Shown piece after piece: positions 23,593 to 32,289 of a stretch of DNA of 47,429 bases. Within the stretch, counting starts at the first letter, position 1, and each line of letters opens with the position of its first letter. The DNA lies in NCBI GenBank assembly GCA_049509675.1, contig JBEKZQ010000001.1:1-47429 (forward strand). The letters run 5' to 3'. The notes below the pieces were generated by a model. It saw only the letters and a list, made by a program, of their open reading frames with translations, searched no databases and was not told the DNA's origin. The translations under genes and the position numbers were made by a program. This DNA is from JBEKZQ01 sp049509675. GTDB lineage: Bacteria; Planctomycetota; Planctomycetia; Pirellulales; Thermoguttaceae.

Positions 23593-25371
23593 TCAACTCC
23601 GTGCCAGTGCCGGGGAAAGGGCCTGTTTTGCGGCGTCCATTGCGCACACCCCGGCCGGGCAATGCCGGCGGCCGATGTGTGCCTCGAACTCGTCGCGGAA
23701 ATGCCCCAGCGTGGTCAACAGGGCCCCCGGGGCCATGCCCCCCATGCCGCACACGGCGGCCGACTTCACCGTCTGGGCCAACCGTTCCAAGAGCGGCAAA
23801 TCGGCCGCGCTGCCGTCGCCGGCGCAGATCCGTTGCAGGATCCGATACATCTGCTTCGTGCCCTCCCGGCAGGGAACGCACTTGCCGCACGACTCTTCCA
23901 GGAAGAAGCCGACGAGGAAGCGGGCCATGTCGACCATGCAGGCACGGTCGTCCAAGGCGATGATCCCGCCCGTGCCGATCATGATCGTCGCCCCCGGCCG
24001 GTCTTCGGTGTCGATGGCCAGATCGAGCATGGAGGCGGGGATGCAGCCGCGCGAGGCCCCGCCGGCCTGCAGCGCCTTCAGGGACCGGTCGCCGTTGATG
24101 CCGCCGCCGATTTCGTAGATCAGCTCGCGGAGCGAGATGCCGAAGGGGACTTCCACCAGGCCGGCATTCTTCACCGCGCCTTCCAGCGAGAAGATCGTCG
24201 TGCCCGCCGTGCGCTTGGTGCCCATGCCGGCATACCAGGCGGGGCCGCGGGTGAGGATGGGGGCCACGCTGGCCCAGGTCTTCACGTTGTTGACCACCGT
24301 CGGTTTGCCCCACAGCCCGGCGGTCACGGGATAGGGCGGGCGGGTTCGCGGCTCGCCGGAGTGTCCTTCCAGCGATTCGATCAGGGCCGTCTCCTCGCCG
24401 CAGATGTAGGCCCCGGCGCCCCGCCGCACGCTGACGCGGAAGGACCAGCCGCTGCCGAAGATGTCGTCGCCCAACAGCCCGCGCCCTTCAGCCTCGTCGA
24501 TGGCGTGCCGGAGGATCTCGATGGCCAGGGGATATTCGCTGCGGACGTAGAGGAAGCCTTCCCGGGCGCCGATGGCATAGCCGCCGACGAGCATGCCTTC
24601 GAGGATCGCATGAGGATCGCCTTCCAGGACGGTGCGGTCCATGTAGGCCCCCGGCTCGCCCTCGTCGGCATTGCAGACCACGTACTTCAGGTCGGCGACG
24701 GCCTGGCGGGCGAGCCGCCACTTCACACCCGTGGGGAAGGCCGCGCCGCCCCGCCCGCGCAGCCCCGACTGAACCATCTCCTCGATGACTTGCTCGGGCG
24801 TCATTTCCGTCAATGCCCGCAACGCCCCGCGATAGGTTCCCCGCGCGACGGCTTCTTCCAGGGCCATCGGGTCGATGGAACCGCAATTGCGGAGGATGAC
24901 CTTCTGCTGGCGGCGATAGAAATCCAGGCTGGACCACTCGGGAACGCTTTGCAACTGCGCCGCGGCGGGCGGATACGCGTGGACCGCGCCGGTGGAGACG
25001 TGTGGCTCGCTGGGGAAGCGGCCCAAGGCCCACTCCGGCTTCAGCTCGCCCCCGGCAGAGTATGCCTGCAACAGGGCGGCGGCCTTTTCCGGCGTCATGT
25101 CGGCATAGCACACGCGCGGCCCGCCGGGGAGCAGCAGATCCAGCAGCGGCTCGCGGGCGCAGAAGCCGATGCAGCCGGTGCGGGCGACCACGGCGTCCAG
25201 CTTCAACTTTTCGACGGTGCGGCGGGCGGCGGCCTCGACTTCCCGGGCCCCCACGGCCACGCCGCAACTGGCCGCGCCGATGAGGATCTTCAGCCGCTGC
25301 GGATAGAGCGTCGCCAGCCCGGCCGACGCCGTCCGCTCCAGCCCTGCCAGGTTGCGAATCGGTTCGCTCAT
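23593..25371 (-). CDS. NuoF/HndC-like NAD(H)-oxidising FMN subunit
   Basis: A 592-residue soluble flavoprotein. Residues 25-115 are a thioredoxin-like domain (GAASCGVAVGA, TGCIGFC) as in HndC/HoxF-type subunits. FMN binding is seen in GLRGRGGAAFPTGVKW, NAD(H) binding in GAGAYICGEETALIESLEG, and a [4Fe-4S] site in SCGKCVPCREGT with a later Cys. It ends soon after RHCPAGVC; the C-terminal double ferredoxin of HydB/HndC proteins is missing, perhaps because similar clusters sit at the start of the next protein. Its ATG overlaps the stop of the HdrA/NuoE gene (ATGA). It is the likely NAD(H) entry or exit site of the complex. Confidence 0.9.
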   Translation of the reverse strand: MSEPIRNLAGLERTASAGLATLYPQRLKILIGAASCGVAVGAREVEAAARRTVEKLKLDAVVARTGCIGFCAREPLLDLLLPGGPRVCYADMTPEKAAALLQAYSAGGELKPEWALGRFPSEPHVSTGAVHAYPPAAAQLQSVPEWSSLDFYRRQQKVILRNCGSIDPMALEEAVARGTYRGALRALTEMTPEQVIEEMVQSGLRGRGGAAFPTGVKWRLARQAVADLKYVVCNADEGEPGAYMDRTVLEGDPHAILEGMLVGGYAIGAREGFLYVRSEYPLAIEILRHAIDEAEGRGLLGDDIFGSGWSFRVSVRRGAGAYICGEETALIESLEGHSGEPRTRPPYPVTAGLWGKPTVVNNVKTWASVAPILTRGPAWYAGMGTKRTAGTTIFSLEGAVKNAGLVEVPFGISLRELIYEIGGGINGDRSLKALQAGGASRGCIPASMLDLAIDTEDRPGATIMIGTGGIIALDDRACMVDMARFLVGFFLEESCGKCVPCREGTKQMYRILQRICAGDGSAADLPLLERLAQTVKSAAVCGMGGMAPGALLTTLGHFRDEFEAHIGRRHCPAGVCAMDAAKQALSPALARS

Positions 25372-26366
25372 GCGAATTGCTCCAGGATGCCGGCCACTCG
25401 ATCCACGTTGAGGCGGCCAAAACTCCGGCCGGCGACCTTCATGGCCGGCGATAGTGCGCACAGACCCAGGCAGCGGACCGTCCGCAGCGTGAACCGCCCG
25501 GCCTTGTCGGTCTCGCCGGGGCCGATGCCGAGCTCCTTTTCCAGCCGCTGCAGCAGCGCATTGGCGCCCCGGCTGTGGCAGGACGTGCCCGCACAAACCT
25601 CCACCACGTGGCGTCCCAGCGGCTCGAGATGGAAGCGGTCGTAGAAACTGACCACGTGGAGGATCTCCGGGAGCCGCAGCCCCCACAAGGCCGCCAGGTG
25701 TTCCAACATGCCGCGCGGCAGGTAGCCGTAGGCCTGGTCGATCTCTTGCAGGACCGGCATCAAACCGCCCGCTTCGCCCTGGTGGCGGGCGAGGATCTCG
25801 CGGAGCCGCACTGCGTCGGCCTCGGCCAGCGGCTCGCTGGGGGCAAACGGCGGCGGACTCTCGGCCGTGTTCCGCACCGGGCAGGCCTGCCAGCAGTCGC
25901 CGCAACCGGTACACTTCTCCGCGTCGACGCTGCGCGGCCGCTTGCGGACTTCGACCTGAAAATGGCCGGCCTCGCCTTCCAGCCGCGTGACGTCGGCCAT
26001 GGTCAGCACGTCGATGTTGTAGTCCCGCATACACTCCACCAGCTTCGGCGAAATAATGCACGTGGCGCAGTCGCCGGTGGGGAAGGTTTTGTCCAGGCGG
26101 GCCATGCTGCCGCCGATGGTCGGGCTCTCCTCGACCAGGTAGACGCGGAAGCCCCCCGCCGACAGATCGAGCGAGGCCTGGATGCCGGCCACCCCGCCGC
26201 CGCAGACCAACACCGCCCCGCACGGCCCGTCGCCGTTGCTGTTGCCATTCCCATCGCCGTTGCCGTTGCCGGATGCCGTTGGCTGGCCATTGCCGGGTGC
26301 CACTGGCTTTGCCAGTGCTTTGGGCGGCGAGCCAGAGCCATTTTTCGGTCGCTCCATTGCACTCAT
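25368..26366 (-). CDS. HdrA N-terminal half fused to a NuoE-type [2Fe-2S] domain
   Basis: A 332-residue fusion. Residues 1-48 are low complexity (Asn/Gly repeats, partly encoded by a palindromic repeat). Residues 49-165 are the first half of an HdrA: FAD loop LVCGGGVAGIQASLDL (about 53-68), LDKTFPTGDCATCIISPKLV with Cys100/103, and a [4Fe-4S] site CTGCGDCWQAC. The HdrA then stops. Residues 180-332 are NuoE: a helical part, then Cys258 and 263 (VCAGTSC) and Cys299 and 303 (CLGLC). The rest of this HdrA is found in the 1109-residue protein, on the far side of nuoF. GGGAGGA precedes the ATG, which also overlaps the hdrB stop. The two halves presumably meet in the assembled complex. Confidence 0.88.
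   Translation of the reverse strand: MSAMERPKNGSGSPPKALAKPVAPGNGQPTASGNGNGDGNGNSNGDGPCGAVLVCGGGVAGIQASLDLSAGGFRVYLVEESPTIGGSMARLDKTFPTGDCATCIISPKLVECMRDYNIDVLTMADVTRLEGEAGHFQVEVRKRPRSVDAEKCTGCGDCWQACPVRNTAESPPPFAPSEPLAEADAVRLREILARHQGEAGGLMPVLQEIDQAYGYLPRGMLEHLAALWGLRLPEILHVVSFYDRFHLEPLGRHVVEVCAGTSCHSRGANALLQRLEKELGIGPGETDKAGRFTLRTVRCLGLCALSPAMKVAGRSFGRLNVDRVAGILEQFA
26225..26345. repeat. In-frame low-complexity and palindromic repeat inside the HdrA/NuoE gene
   Basis: The palindrome CACTGGC-TTT-GCCAGTG at 26301-26317 belongs to the family tandemly repeated at 2388-2483. Next to it, GCCGTTGCC-type runs (about 26225-26275) encode an Asn/Gly stretch. Both add only to the disordered N-terminus of the protein, ahead of the FAD loop. 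Confidence 0.65.
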
Positions 26367-27262
26367 CGGTTTCCTCCCGCGGCGGCCAGGGAACGGGAAC
26401 TGGCGTCGTCCCCCAACAGTCCAGCACTGCTGACCGTCAATGCCTGCAGGCCCAATTCCTTGGGGGCCAGTCCCAAGGCCAGGCCCAGCAGTTGTGTAAT
26501 GTATAAGGCCGGCGTGGGCGCGAGCGGGCCGTGGGCCGCGCAGGCGTCGGCCTGCCGCAGGTCCAGATTCACCTGGCACAGGGGGCAGGCGACGACCAGG
26601 CATTGGGCGCCGGCCTGCCGGGCCATCGACAGCAAGCGGTGGCCCAGGCGGCCTACGATCTCGCTGTGCGTTACCGACAAGCTGGCCCCGCAACATTCGG
26701 TCTTGTAAGGCCACTCGACCGGCTCGGCCCCCGCGGCCGCCACCAGGCGATCCATGGCCGTGGGGTGCTCGGGATCGTCGAAAGCCACGATCTCCGGCGG
26801 ACGCGTCAGCAGGCAGCCATAATAGCAGGCCACGCGAAGCCCCTGGAGCGGCCGTTGCACGCGGGCCCGGATGGCGTCGACGCCCAAATGGTTCACCAGC
26901 ACGTCGAGCAAATGATGCACCTCGACGTCGCCCGCATAGGGCCGGTTGGTAATGCGCTCGGCCCGTTGTTGCTCGGCCGCATCGTTGCGGACCTTGTAGT
27001 TGGCCGTCCGCAGCCGCGCGTAGCACGACGCGCAGGCGGCCATGACGGGCCGATTCATGGCGCGGGCCTTTTGCAGGTTCAGCACCGGCAGCGCCACGGC
27101 CAGCGAAGCGCTGGTGGTGTGGGCCGGCGTCGAGCCGCAGCAGACCCAATCGGGGATGTCTTCCAACTCGATGCCCAGCGCGCGGCACACGGCCCGGGTG
27201 GAACGATCGAAGTCCCACGCGGTCGAGCCCAGGCTGCAACCGGGAAAGAAGGCGTATTTCAT
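26363..27262 (-). CDS. hdrB: Heterodisulfide reductase subunit B homolog
   Basis: A 299-residue protein with two CCG domains: PGCSLGST, WVCCGSTPAH and CASCYARL (Cys9, 41, 42, 77, 80), then CYYGCLLTRP, TECCGASLSVTH and CPLCQVNL. In methanogen HdrB such motifs bind two non-cubane [4Fe-4S] clusters that reduce disulfides. In bacterial Hdr-like complexes the substrate differs and is often unknown. Both domains are complete. A four-base overlap joins it to hdrC upstream and to the HdrA/NuoE gene downstream. The last 25 residues are Ala/Ser-rich. Confidence 0.9.
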   Translation of the reverse strand: MKYAFFPGCSLGSTAWDFDRSTRAVCRALGIELEDIPDWVCCGSTPAHTTSASLAVALPVLNLQKARAMNRPVMAACASCYARLRTANYKVRNDAAEQQRAERITNRPYAGDVEVHHLLDVLVNHLGVDAIRARVQRPLQGLRVACYYGCLLTRPPEIVAFDDPEHPTAMDRLVAAAGAEPVEWPYKTECCGASLSVTHSEIVGRLGHRLLSMARQAGAQCLVVACPLCQVNLDLRQADACAAHGPLAPTPALYITQLLGLALGLAPKELGLQALTVSSAGLLGDDASSRSLAAAGGNR

Positions 27263-27834
27263 CGTTGCTCCTTCTCCTCCTCTTCGGCGCGGCGATAGAC
27301 TTCGCGAACCTCGCCGCTACTGCCGCCGCGGTGCGGCAAGAGGGAAATCTTCCCCTTGGCCAACATCTGCGGGAACTTGCCCACGTCGCTCATCAGATCG
27401 CCGCTGCGGAGCTTGTAGGCCGTGAGCATGCCCATCTCGAACACGCGGCCGTGACGACGCACGCTGCCCAGGAAGCTGCGATTGAACTGCCGGCCGTGGC
27501 CGTCGGGCAGGGGCACCTGGCGCTCGACGGCCAGCATCCGCAAGGTGTCCATCACCGCGGCAATGTCGATCTCCATGGGGCAGCGGGTGGTGCAGGCCTC
27601 GCACGAGGCGCACAACCAGATCGCCTGCGACTGGAGCACCTCCGCCTCAGCCCCAAGGTGTACCAACCGCATGATCTGGCTGGGCAAGAAGTCCATCTCG
27701 GCGCCTACGGGGCAGCCGGTGGAACACTTGTGGCACTGGAAGCAGGCGCGCACGGGCGTGCCGCTGCGGCCTTCGATCTCCGCGGCCAATGCCGCGCCGT
27801 TCCAGGAAAGTGGTTCATTCATTGTTCTTGTCAT
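27259..27834 (-). CDS. hdrC: Heterodisulfide reductase subunit C homolog
   Basis: A 191-residue ferredoxin-like protein with two [4Fe-4S] sites: CFQCHKCSTGC (Cys31/34/37/41) and CASCEACTTRC (Cys75/78/81/85). The C-terminal part is helical with a charged end (RRAEEEEKEQR). HdrC wires HdrA to HdrB. Two ATG codons (27834 and 27822) are possible and neither has a clear ribosome site; the longer is given. It follows 169 bases of repeat-rich sequence after the amidotransferase gene, and may begin a separately tuned segment of the cluster. Confidence 0.88.
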   Translation of the reverse strand: MTRTMNEPLSWNGAALAAEIEGRSGTPVRACFQCHKCSTGCPVGAEMDFLPSQIMRLVHLGAEAEVLQSQAIWLCASCEACTTRCPMEIDIAAVMDTLRMLAVERQVPLPDGHGRQFNRSFLGSVRRHGRVFEMGMLTAYKLRSGDLMSDVGKFPQMLAKGKISLLPHRGGSSGEVREVYRRAEEEEKEQR

Positions 27835-27861
27835 CGCGGGTTACATGTCTGGGCGACCAGT

Positions 27862-27979
27862 CCCCCTCTCCCTCCGGGAGAGGGCCGGGGTGAGGGGGAG
27901 TTCGGAAGGCGTTGCTTCATGCATTGCCTGCCTCTCCCAATATCCCCTCACCCTAACCCTCTCCCGGATGGAGAGGGGA
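27862..27979. repeat. Head-to-head REP-like hairpin pair
   Basis: Two hairpins, CCCTCTCCC-TCC-GGGAGAGGG (27864-27884) and CCCTCTCC with GGAGAGGG (27957-27977), are arranged as inverted copies, also sharing GGGGTGAGGG against CCCTCACCC. The arrangement is like a bacterial interspersed mosaic element. It fills the gap between the amidotransferase gene and hdrC. Confidence 0.8.
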
Positions 27980-28003
27980 TCTCGTTGCGTGAATTGTCTG
28001 CCG

Positions 28004-30721
28004 TCATTCGCCTACGCCTTCCAATTCGGCCTCGATCTCGGCGTCTTTGTGGGGCATTACTTTGCGATACACCTGGGCCGGGGTACGGAGGATGCCGTCG
28101 ACTGTCAGCAGGTCCTGCTGGATGCGGATGCCGAACAGGCGTTGGTTCTCCTCCAGGTAGGGAAGGATCAATTTCCAATCGGCCGCGCCCAACGGCCGGT
28201 AGGCCCCGCCGTTGAGTTGTTCCTCGACCAGGGTCCGGCGCGGGTCGCGGACGTAGATCGCCCCGCCGGAGGCCAGCGACAACAGGTTGGCGCCGGGATA
28301 GGGCAGGTCCAGGGGCAGGAGTTTTCCATGCTGATCGTAATGCAGGCCGTTGAGGATGGCGAAGCCGCCGCCGTTGCGGGGATCGCCGGCCATGAACGAT
28401 TCGGCCAGGAAGTCCAAGGCGGTGCCGTTGATGACCACGCGCGGTCGGCCGACGGCGTTGATCATGGGGCGGCCGGCCGCGTTGCCCAGGACGTAGATTT
28501 CGCCGCCCTTGGCCCCGTAGAGGAAGGTCTGGCCCACGTCGCCGTAGACCACCAGCTTGCCGCGTTTGGAAATCTGGCACAACTGGTCCTGGGCGTTGCC
28601 GTGGACGCGGATCTCCAGGCCGTCGATGCCCGACGCCAGGTAATCGCCCGGGTTGTCGTAGCAATCGATCCGCAGGCCGTCGGTTTGCGGACCGAAACCG
28701 ACGCCATGGAAGCGCGTGCCGCGGGTGTTGTAATGCACGATGTGCCGCCAGCCGAGATGATAGGCCCGCACCGCCAGGGTGGCGTCGCAGGTCGGGCCTT
28801 CGGCGGCGAAGCCGCGGGCGTCGACGAGCAGCGTGGTTTCGTCGCCTTGCGGGCCGCGAATCTGTTGCCGGGTGAGCCAGGTAATGCGCCGATGCGTGCC
28901 GCCGTGACCTTCGCCCACGGGCGGCTGGCGCTCGAAGATCCGCTCCAGGGCGCCGCGGAGGATCGTCAGCACCGAACTGCGTTTCTTGCCGCCCGTGGCG
29001 TAACGGCGATCCATTGCCAGCGTGAAGACCTCGATGCCCAAGGCCGGGGCGGTCGCGGCAGTTCGCTCGGCAATCTCTGCCGCCAGGCTGCGGAGATGGT
29101 CGTAGCCGATCTCCTCCATCCGGCCGCAAAGGCAGGCAAGAAGGGCCTGCGGGTCGCCCGCTGCGATGGCCTGATCGACGGCGGCCAGGTCGGCCTCCAA
29201 TCCCTGCGGCCTGGCTGCGGGAAGCGACAGGTTGCAGTGCCGCTGACCGGGCAGCGTACACACGCTCTGGCCAAACTTGTTGTTGACGCTCAGCCGATAA
29301 TGGCCGTTGCCGGGCGGAGTATGTTGTGGGGTGCCACGGTTGGCTTGCCCAACCGTGCTGCCGACACTGCTGGACAAGCCGGCAGTGGCACCGTTGCCGT
29401 CCTGGGGCGACACGGTGAGCAGGAAGGCGCCGCCGTCGGTCGAGCTGCCGCCGCGGGCGTTCCAGTAGATGTCGGCCAGCGGCGTGAAGCGCGGATCTTC
29501 CGCCGCCAGGCTGGCCAAGGTGGCGTCGATCGCCTGCTTCTCCGAACAGATCAGCCCGATCGATACCTCGCCTTCCTGCAGGGCGAAGACTTGCGGGCGG
29601 AGCATGGCCGTGTCGGTAATGCCCAGCAGTTGGAAGGAGTTCGATTCCACCAGGCTGCGGGCGATGATGAAGAACCAGGGGCCGTCGGGCGAGGCATGCA
29701 CGTGCGAGGCCTGAATCTGCCGGTAGGTCCGCTGTTTGTCCACGGGCAAACGGTCGAAGTCGAGTTCCGTGGTCGGGGCCAGGGCCTCGATGATGTACTC
29801 CATCGGGTACTTGTAGACGCGATTCCACAGATCGACCAGGAGCACGGAGACTTCGGTGTCGGTGAGGAACTGCGGGAAGATGTTCCGCCCCGCCAGGTAC
29901 TCGCAGACCGAGTGGTAATTGGCGAAGTCGCCGTTATGGACCAGGGCCTCGTTCAGGCCGATGAACGGGTGGGCTCCGCCCGGGTGCCACACGCGGCCCT
30001 TGGTCGGATAGCGCTGATGGGCGATCCACACGTGCGCGCGGGTGTCGGCCATGCGATAATACTGCACGCACGCCTCGGCATAGCCCACGATCTTCAGAAT
30101 GATCAGGTTCCGCGCGTGCGAGAGCACGAAGGCCCGCTTGTCGCCCAGCGAGGCGTAGAACTGGTTGTTCAGCCGCAAGGAATTCTGATAAACGAACTCG
30201 TCCTCGATCTCGCGATCGGACAGGCCCATGAGTTGTTTCTCTTCCGCGAACTTCGCCAGCGCCTGCGGCTTGACGCGGACGAAGTATCGGGCCACGTCGG
30301 GCGGACGCACCTCCAGCAGCGGCACCTCGCGGTGATCGTCCAGGGTGGCGATCAGGCCGCCCTGATCGACGTCGAAGTACGGCTCGATGCAGGTCTTCTC
30401 CACCTCGCCGCGGGCCGTGGGGTCCAGCAGCGCCACCTGAAGGATATAGTCCTCTTCGAGCACTTTGCGGGAGACGCCCAGTTCTTCCGGCACCAGCCCG
30501 CAGGCCGCGATGCCGCCGCCCTTGCCGTTGCCGCGGTTGCGCATCTGGATGGAGGGCTCGTAAATGTGTTTTCCGCCCACGGGAATGGTGCAGGCGAAGC
30601 CGGTGACGCCGCAGCCGCCTTCGGCCTCGGGCGAGGCGCGGAACGGCTCGCCGGCCGGCCGTAATTCGGCCCGGGATCTCAAAATGGCTTCCGCCCGTGT
30701 GACGCTGTGCTCGATCGACAT
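28004..30721 (-). CDS. Class-II glutamine amidotransferase fused to GXGXG domain
   Basis: A 905-residue glutamate-synthase-like protein. The N-terminal half (to about residue 430) is a class-II amidotransferase: GGCGVTGF with the putative nucleophile Cys37, then MRNRGNGKGG, and AHQRYPTKGR, AHPFIGLNEALVHNGDFANY. Cys37 is internal, so a propeptide of about 36 residues may be removed as in GltB. The C-terminal half holds the GXGXG beta-helix (DNPGDYLASGIDGLEIRVHG, then GEIYVLGNAAGRPMINAV). The FMN barrel that joins these parts in GltB is on separate genes next to it. A repeat-derived stretch (about residues 444-463) lies between the domains. It could be an archaeal-type glutamate synthase or an N-methylglutamate-synthase-like subunit (MgsA plus MgsB fused). 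Confidence 0.85.
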   Translation of the reverse strand: MSIEHSVTRAEAILRSRAELRPAGEPFRASPEAEGGCGVTGFACTIPVGGKHIYEPSIQMRNRGNGKGGGIAACGLVPEELGVSRKVLEEDYILQVALLDPTARGEVEKTCIEPYFDVDQGGLIATLDDHREVPLLEVRPPDVARYFVRVKPQALAKFAEEKQLMGLSDREIEDEFVYQNSLRLNNQFYASLGDKRAFVLSHARNLIILKIVGYAEACVQYYRMADTRAHVWIAHQRYPTKGRVWHPGGAHPFIGLNEALVHNGDFANYHSVCEYLAGRNIFPQFLTDTEVSVLLVDLWNRVYKYPMEYIIEALAPTTELDFDRLPVDKQRTYRQIQASHVHASPDGPWFFIIARSLVESNSFQLLGITDTAMLRPQVFALQEGEVSIGLICSEKQAIDATLASLAAEDPRFTPLADIYWNARGGSSTDGGAFLLTVSPQDGNGATAGLSSSVGSTVGQANRGTPQHTPPGNGHYRLSVNNKFGQSVCTLPGQRHCNLSLPAARPQGLEADLAAVDQAIAAGDPQALLACLCGRMEEIGYDHLRSLAAEIAERTAATAPALGIEVFTLAMDRRYATGGKKRSSVLTILRGALERIFERQPPVGEGHGGTHRRITWLTRQQIRGPQGDETTLLVDARGFAAEGPTCDATLAVRAYHLGWRHIVHYNTRGTRFHGVGFGPQTDGLRIDCYDNPGDYLASGIDGLEIRVHGNAQDQLCQISKRGKLVVYGDVGQTFLYGAKGGEIYVLGNAAGRPMINAVGRPRVVINGTALDFLAESFMAGDPRNGGGFAILNGLHYDQHGKLLPLDLPYPGANLLSLASGGAIYVRDPRRTLVEEQLNGGAYRPLGAADWKLILPYLEENQRLFGIRIQQDLLTVDGILRTPAQVYRKVMPHKDAEIEAELEGVGE
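29331..29384. repeat. Dispersed palindromic repeat inserted in frame in the amidotransferase gene
   Basis: CACGGTTGG-CTTGC-CCAACCGTG (29335-29357) and the following 27 bases closely match 12749-12802 in the gene-free repeat nest. Here the repeat is read through in frame and encodes a Ser/Gly/Thr-rich linker between the amidotransferase and GXGXG halves. Confidence 0.75.
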
Positions 30722-30732
30722 AGTCTCGGTTT

Positions 30733-32289
30733 TCAGCTTGGGTCTTCGTAATCCAGATGGCTGAGCAGATCGGTGCGGCCGCGCAGTGCCGCCACGCTCG
30801 GCAGGCCCAGGCGGTACAACAAGTCGACCAGGATCTCCCGCCACGCGCTATACAAGTTCACCAACCGCTGGGTACACCACTCGACAGAGACCATTTCCAG
30901 CAGTTCCGGATCGGTGGTGGCGATGCCGCGGGCGCAGCCGCGTCCGCTCTCGCAGCAGCCGCAGCGGATGCAGCCCACGGCCATGAGCTCGGCGGTGCCG
31001 ATCACCACGCCGTCGGCGCCCAGAGCGATGGCCTTCGCCATGTCGGCCGGGGTGCGGATGCCGCCGCTGGCGATGACCGTGATCTGGTCGCGGATGCCCT
31101 CGTCGGCCAGGAAGCGATGCACGCGGTTGATGGCGTACTCGATGGGCATGGCGATGTTTTTCTTGGCGATGTTGGGGGCCGCGCCGGTGCCGCCGTAGCT
31201 GCCGTCCAGGTGGACGATGTGCGCCCCGGCGTAGTACACGCCCACGGCCACCATGTCCACGTCGACCGGCGTGGAGACCTTGGCTGAAAGCAGCGCGCGG
31301 GGATTGACGTGCGCGATCCAATCCAGGTGTTTCTTATGGTCTTCCACCGAATAGACGCTGTGGAAGGGGAAGGGCGAGAACAGCGACACGCCCACCACCG
31401 CCTCGCGCAGGGCGGCCACGGCGGGGGTGTTCTTGTCGCCCAACAGGTGCCCGCCCAATCCCGGCTTGGCCCCCTGGGCATACTTGAATTCCACGATGCG
31501 GGCCCGCTGGATCGTCTCTTCGCGGACGCCGAACAGTCCGGTGGCCACTTGCGTGATGACGTGGTCGGCATAGGGCACGAACCGCTCCGGATAGCCGCCT
31601 TCGCCCGTGCAGGTGAAGCCGTGGAAGGCCTTGGCCGCCCGGGCCTTGCCCAGCAGGACGCGGATGTTCGTCGAGCCGAACGACATCCCGCCGCCGTACC
31701 AGGGAACGTCGATCGTCACTTTTTCCCGGCCGTCGTCCCGGCGGTTCAACAGCAACTCGGTCGAGATATCTTCCCGGCGCAGATCGGCCGGCGGCGCCTC
31801 CGGCAGGCGGAACCGCAGGCGATCGAAACCGCCGCCGGAGTTGCCGGTCTCGTTCTCCAGGTGCGGCCCCGGCGCGTGCCCCGTCTCGGCCATGCACCAG
31901 TTGCTCGCGATCAAGTCGGGCGTCCAGCGATAGTCGCCCATGGTCTCGAAGACCGGGTTGTCCGCGAGCGACAACGCATGGTTCGGACAGAGATCGACGC
32001 AGTAGTGATCGGTCTTGGCGCATGCGGGGCCGATGCAACGATAGTCCAGCGGGCGGATCATCTGCCGATAGCCGTCGGGCCGGCGATGGACGTCTTGGGG
32101 ACAGGCTTCGACGCAGCGGCCGCAGTTGCCGCAGTCGGAGGAGCGGCGGATCGAGTACTTGCCGATCTCGTTGCGATAGCGGGGCGGCGCCGGCCGCACC
32201 TCGCGCGCGACGGCGGCGTAGTCCGGCTCGGCGCGGAACTCGTCGGGCGTTTGTGCAGCAGCCGTCTTGCTTTCCGTGGTGACGCTCAT
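30733..32289 (-). CDS. FMN-binding glutamate-synthase-like subunit with N-terminal ferredoxin domain
   Basis: A 518-residue protein. Residues 50-105 bind two clusters (CGNCGRCVEAC at 53-63, then Cys85, 90, 97, 101). Residues 180-490 are the GltS FMN barrel: YGGGMSFGSTNIRVLLGKAR, TCTGEGGYPERF, QGAKPGLGGHLLG, DGSYGGTGAAPNIAKKN and the Fe-S region GCIRCGCCESGRGCARGIAT. All the expected FMN contacts seem present, so it should be catalytic. It would receive ammonia from the class-II amidotransferase domain and reduce an imine on 2-oxoglutarate, or act on methylamine plus glutamate if it is MgsC-like. It overlaps the preceding gene by four bases. Confidence 0.87.
   Translation of the reverse strand: MSVTTESKTAAAQTPDEFRAEPDYAAVAREVRPAPPRYRNEIGKYSIRRSSDCGNCGRCVEACPQDVHRRPDGYRQMIRPLDYRCIGPACAKTDHYCVDLCPNHALSLADNPVFETMGDYRWTPDLIASNWCMAETGHAPGPHLENETGNSGGGFDRLRFRLPEAPPADLRREDISTELLLNRRDDGREKVTIDVPWYGGGMSFGSTNIRVLLGKARAAKAFHGFTCTGEGGYPERFVPYADHVITQVATGLFGVREETIQRARIVEFKYAQGAKPGLGGHLLGDKNTPAVAALREAVVGVSLFSPFPFHSVYSVEDHKKHLDWIAHVNPRALLSAKVSTPVDVDMVAVGVYYAGAHIVHLDGSYGGTGAAPNIAKKNIAMPIEYAINRVHRFLADEGIRDQITVIASGGIRTPADMAKAIALGADGVVIGTAELMAVGCIRCGCCESGRGCARGIATTDPELLEMVSVEWCTQRLVNLYSAWREILVDLLYRLGLPSVAALRGRTDLLSHLDYEDPS

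Noticed and set aside
21201..23963. A 920-codon open frame on the plus strand
   Set aside because: It is antisense to the HdrA-like and NuoF-like genes, with low-complexity composition and no motifs.
23593..26427. A single 944-codon gene starting upstream of nuoF
   Set aside because: NuoF homology begins at the ATG at 25371, which overlaps the previous stop; the upstream part is out of frame with the HdrA/NuoE protein.
27482..30664. A 1060-codon open frame on the plus strand
   Set aside because: It is a shadow of the amidotransferase gene, whose motifs are on the minus strand.
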